This document shows positions 50,649 through 51,729 of a stretch of DNA of 51,729 bases, one piece after another. The position numbers were made by a program, and so were the translations under genes. Below the pieces are notes generated by a model. That model saw nothing but the letters and a program-made list of their open reading frames with translations. It did no database searches and was not told the origin of the DNA. This stretch comes from Acinetobacter rudis (GTDB lineage: Bacteria > Pseudomonadota > Gammaproteobacteria > Pseudomonadales > Moraxellaceae). Position 1 is the stretch's first letter. Each line of letters starts with the position of its first letter. Where the stretch lies: contig NZ_JAVIDR010000018.1 in NCBI RefSeq assembly GCF_031157835.1, positions 1-51,729 of the forward strand. The letters run 5' to 3'.

Positions 50649-51729
50649 ATGATATTAGGTATATTGGGGAATACTTCAAACAAAACGAATGGTGTCTTTA
50701 GTTATACATTAGCTGATAGCATCAACTTTTCTAAAGTTGCAAATCAACTTGCAAAACTTGGGGTTAAAAATAGTGTTGTTAAAGAGACTTTAGCAGGTCT
50801 AAGAAGTGGACGCATTGAGTTAAAACTCGTTGAGAAAATGACAACTAGTCTGTCTAAAGGTAGTCTTCCTAGCGCTGTTGTTAGCGATTTATTAAGCAAT
50901 ACATTGAGTAATAAGTTAACTACTGGATTGACTTCTGGACTTGTAGATCAATTAACTACACAAAAATTACCAGTTGAATTGGTTTCAAAACTATTAACGA
51001 GTTTGGATTCAATAGTATTGTCAACCACCAATGCCATAGATCAACTTACAGGTAATTTAACAAATACTGTAGATGGTTTAGTTGGTACAACTACAGGTTT
51101 ACTAGAAAATATTCTAAAAAGCCTAGGTGTTCAAATTTCACTTAAAGGCGTAAATGATCTTGTCGGTGGCGTGACGAATACTGTAGATGGTTTAGTTGAT
51201 AATTTGACTGATGTTGTTGATAAAGTTTCTCATGGTTTATTGGGGAACAACATCGTAACGCTCCTAAATGGTCTAGTGAATGGTATTCTCCCAATCGCCT
51301 TGGTAACAGACATTGTTGGTGGTCTTGCAAAGGGCTTATTATCTGTTGATCTCATTTCTAATCTGCTTGGTGGTGTAACAAGTGGTTTGTTATCACTTGA
51401 TCTGGTAAATAATCTTGTTGGCGGCTTATTGGGAGGCATACTATCTCTAGAATTTGTTGCTGAATTACTAGGCGGAGTAACAGGCAATTTATTGTCTCTT
51501 GATTTAGTCAACAACCTTGTAGGTGGTCTACTTGGCGGTCTGTTGTCACTTGATCTTGTAAATAACCTTGTAGGTGGTTTGCTTGGCGGTGTGTTATCAC
51601 TTGATTTGGTAACAAACCTGCTTGAAGGCATTACAGGCAATTTATTATCACTTGATTTAGTCAACAATCTTGTAGGTGGTCTACTTGGCGGTCTGTTGTC
51701 ACTTGATCTTGTCAATAATCTCGTAGGCG
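50649..51729 (+). CDS. large hydrophobic 17-residue-repeat protein, 5' part
   Basis: Open from ATG 50649 to the window end (360 codons) without a stop. The N-terminus MILGILGNTSNKTNGVFSYT lacks a clear signal peptide. Residues about 20-210 are Leu/Val/Thr/Asn-rich with loose repeats (TNTVDGLVGTTTGLLENIL; VTNTVDGLVDNL). From 51285 a regular 17-residue (51-bp) repeat begins, consensus LLSLDLVNNLVGGLLGG; at least nine units start at 51285, 51336, 51387, 51438, 51489, 51540, 51591, 51642 and 51693. No Cys or aromatics in the repeats. I do not recognise the family; a surface, biofilm or self-assembling protein is possible. The ribosome site is weak. Confidence 0.75.
   Translation, partial: MILGILGNTSNKTNGVFSYTLADSINFSKVANQLAKLGVKNSVVKETLAGLRSGRIELKLVEKMTTSLSKGSLPSAVVSDLLSNTLSNKLTTGLTSGLVDQLTTQKLPVELVSKLLTSLDSIVLSTTNAIDQLTGNLTNTVDGLVGTTTGLLENILKSLGVQISLKGVNDLVGGVTNTVDGLVDNLTDVVDKVSHGLLGNNIVTLLNGLVNGILPIALVTDIVGGLAKGLLSVDLISNLLGGVTSGLLSLDLVNNLVGGLLGGILSLEFVAELLGGVTGNLLSLDLVNNLVGGLLGGLLSLDLVNNLVGGLLGGVLSLDLVTNLLEGITGNLLSLDLVNNLVGGLLGGLLSLDLVNNLVG
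51285..51729 (+). repeat. 51-bp tandem repeats with 153-bp higher-order unit
   Basis: Nine in-frame 51-bp units, the last cut by the window edge. Units 4-6 (51489-51641) are closely copied by units 7 onward (51642-51729), a shift of exactly 153 bp, showing recent duplication of a three-unit block. Unit types alternate between LVGGLLGG and LLGGVTGN/LLEGITGN endings. Confidence 0.88.

Noticed and set aside
51230..51715. 161-codon minus-strand frame in the repeat-protein region
   Set aside because: Antisense shadow of the 51-bp repeats; its Ser/Pro/Arg periodicity is produced by the plus-strand repeat.
51285..51729. Regular short repeats considered as a CRISPR array
   Set aside because: Units are contiguous, in frame and have no unique spacers.

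Overview
The window is AT-rich and gamma-proteobacterial, and the gene content points to Acinetobacter or a close Moraxellaceae relative: an sfn/msu/ssu organosulfur cluster, a detached 2,3-dihydroxybenzoate module, an rtcR-rtcBA locus, a short chaperone-usher fimbrial operon, and the housekeeping genes guaA, bolA, a SirB2 gene and a DedA gene. The species call is inference from gene content; no rRNA is present.

Layout. At 0-0.25 kb an IS200/IS605-type element (5' end of tnpB) enters from the left edge. At 0.25-4.6 kb lie a PAS-LuxR regulator, a trimethylamine monooxygenase (tmm) and a divergent MHS-type transporter. At 4.6-9.3 kb is an iron section: a PadR regulator plus siderophore-interacting reductase pair (yqjI-yqjH type) divergent from an entC-entB-entA-like operon, with Fur-box and PadR-like palindromes between them. 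At 9.3-14.1 kb is the RNA 3'-end repair locus rtcB-unknown gene-rtcA with its divergent sigma54 activator rtcR. A tRNA-Gly(GCC) follows at 14.2 kb. At 14.8-26.4 kb is a sulfur-scavenging cluster: msuE-sfnG-DszC-like oxygenase, ssuD-DszC-like-sfnR1, sfnR2, a DszA-like oxygenase and sfnB. Three of its promoters combine a GG/GC sigma54 box with the same 16-bp palindrome placed 82-84 bp upstream. At 26.5-31.4 kb is a four-gene chaperone-usher fimbrial operon.

From 31.8 to 39.7 kb lies the most unusual segment: about 7.8 kb bounded on the right by an intact tRNA-Gly(GCC) and on the left by an 81-bp direct repeat holding only the 3' half of the same tRNA plus its terminator. This is the geometry of a tRNA-integrated island, although no integrase is visible. 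It carries a WYL-domain regulator, two tandem CrfC/YjdA(RdcA)-like dynamin GTPases (491 and 791 aa), a 294-aa partner that may be the YjcZ(RdcB) counterpart, a patatin-like phospholipase translationally coupled to that partner, and a small secreted protein. A GTPase-plus-membrane-lipase module under a WYL regulator is a plausible, untested phage-defence or membrane-stress system.

At 39.9-45 kb core genes resume (bolA, sirB2-like, parA-like, dedA, guaA), interrupted by a deletion scar that joins a truncated lipoprotein gene to an N-terminally truncated LysE-family exporter. Downstream of guaA sits an orphan zinc-ribbon/phospholipase-D-like protein. Then come a glutamine-synthetase-like gene split by a frameshift next to a G5 tract, a pirin-alpha/beta hydrolase pair, a glycine-zipper lipoprotein, and at the right edge the start of a large hydrophobic protein built of 17-residue repeats that runs out of the window.
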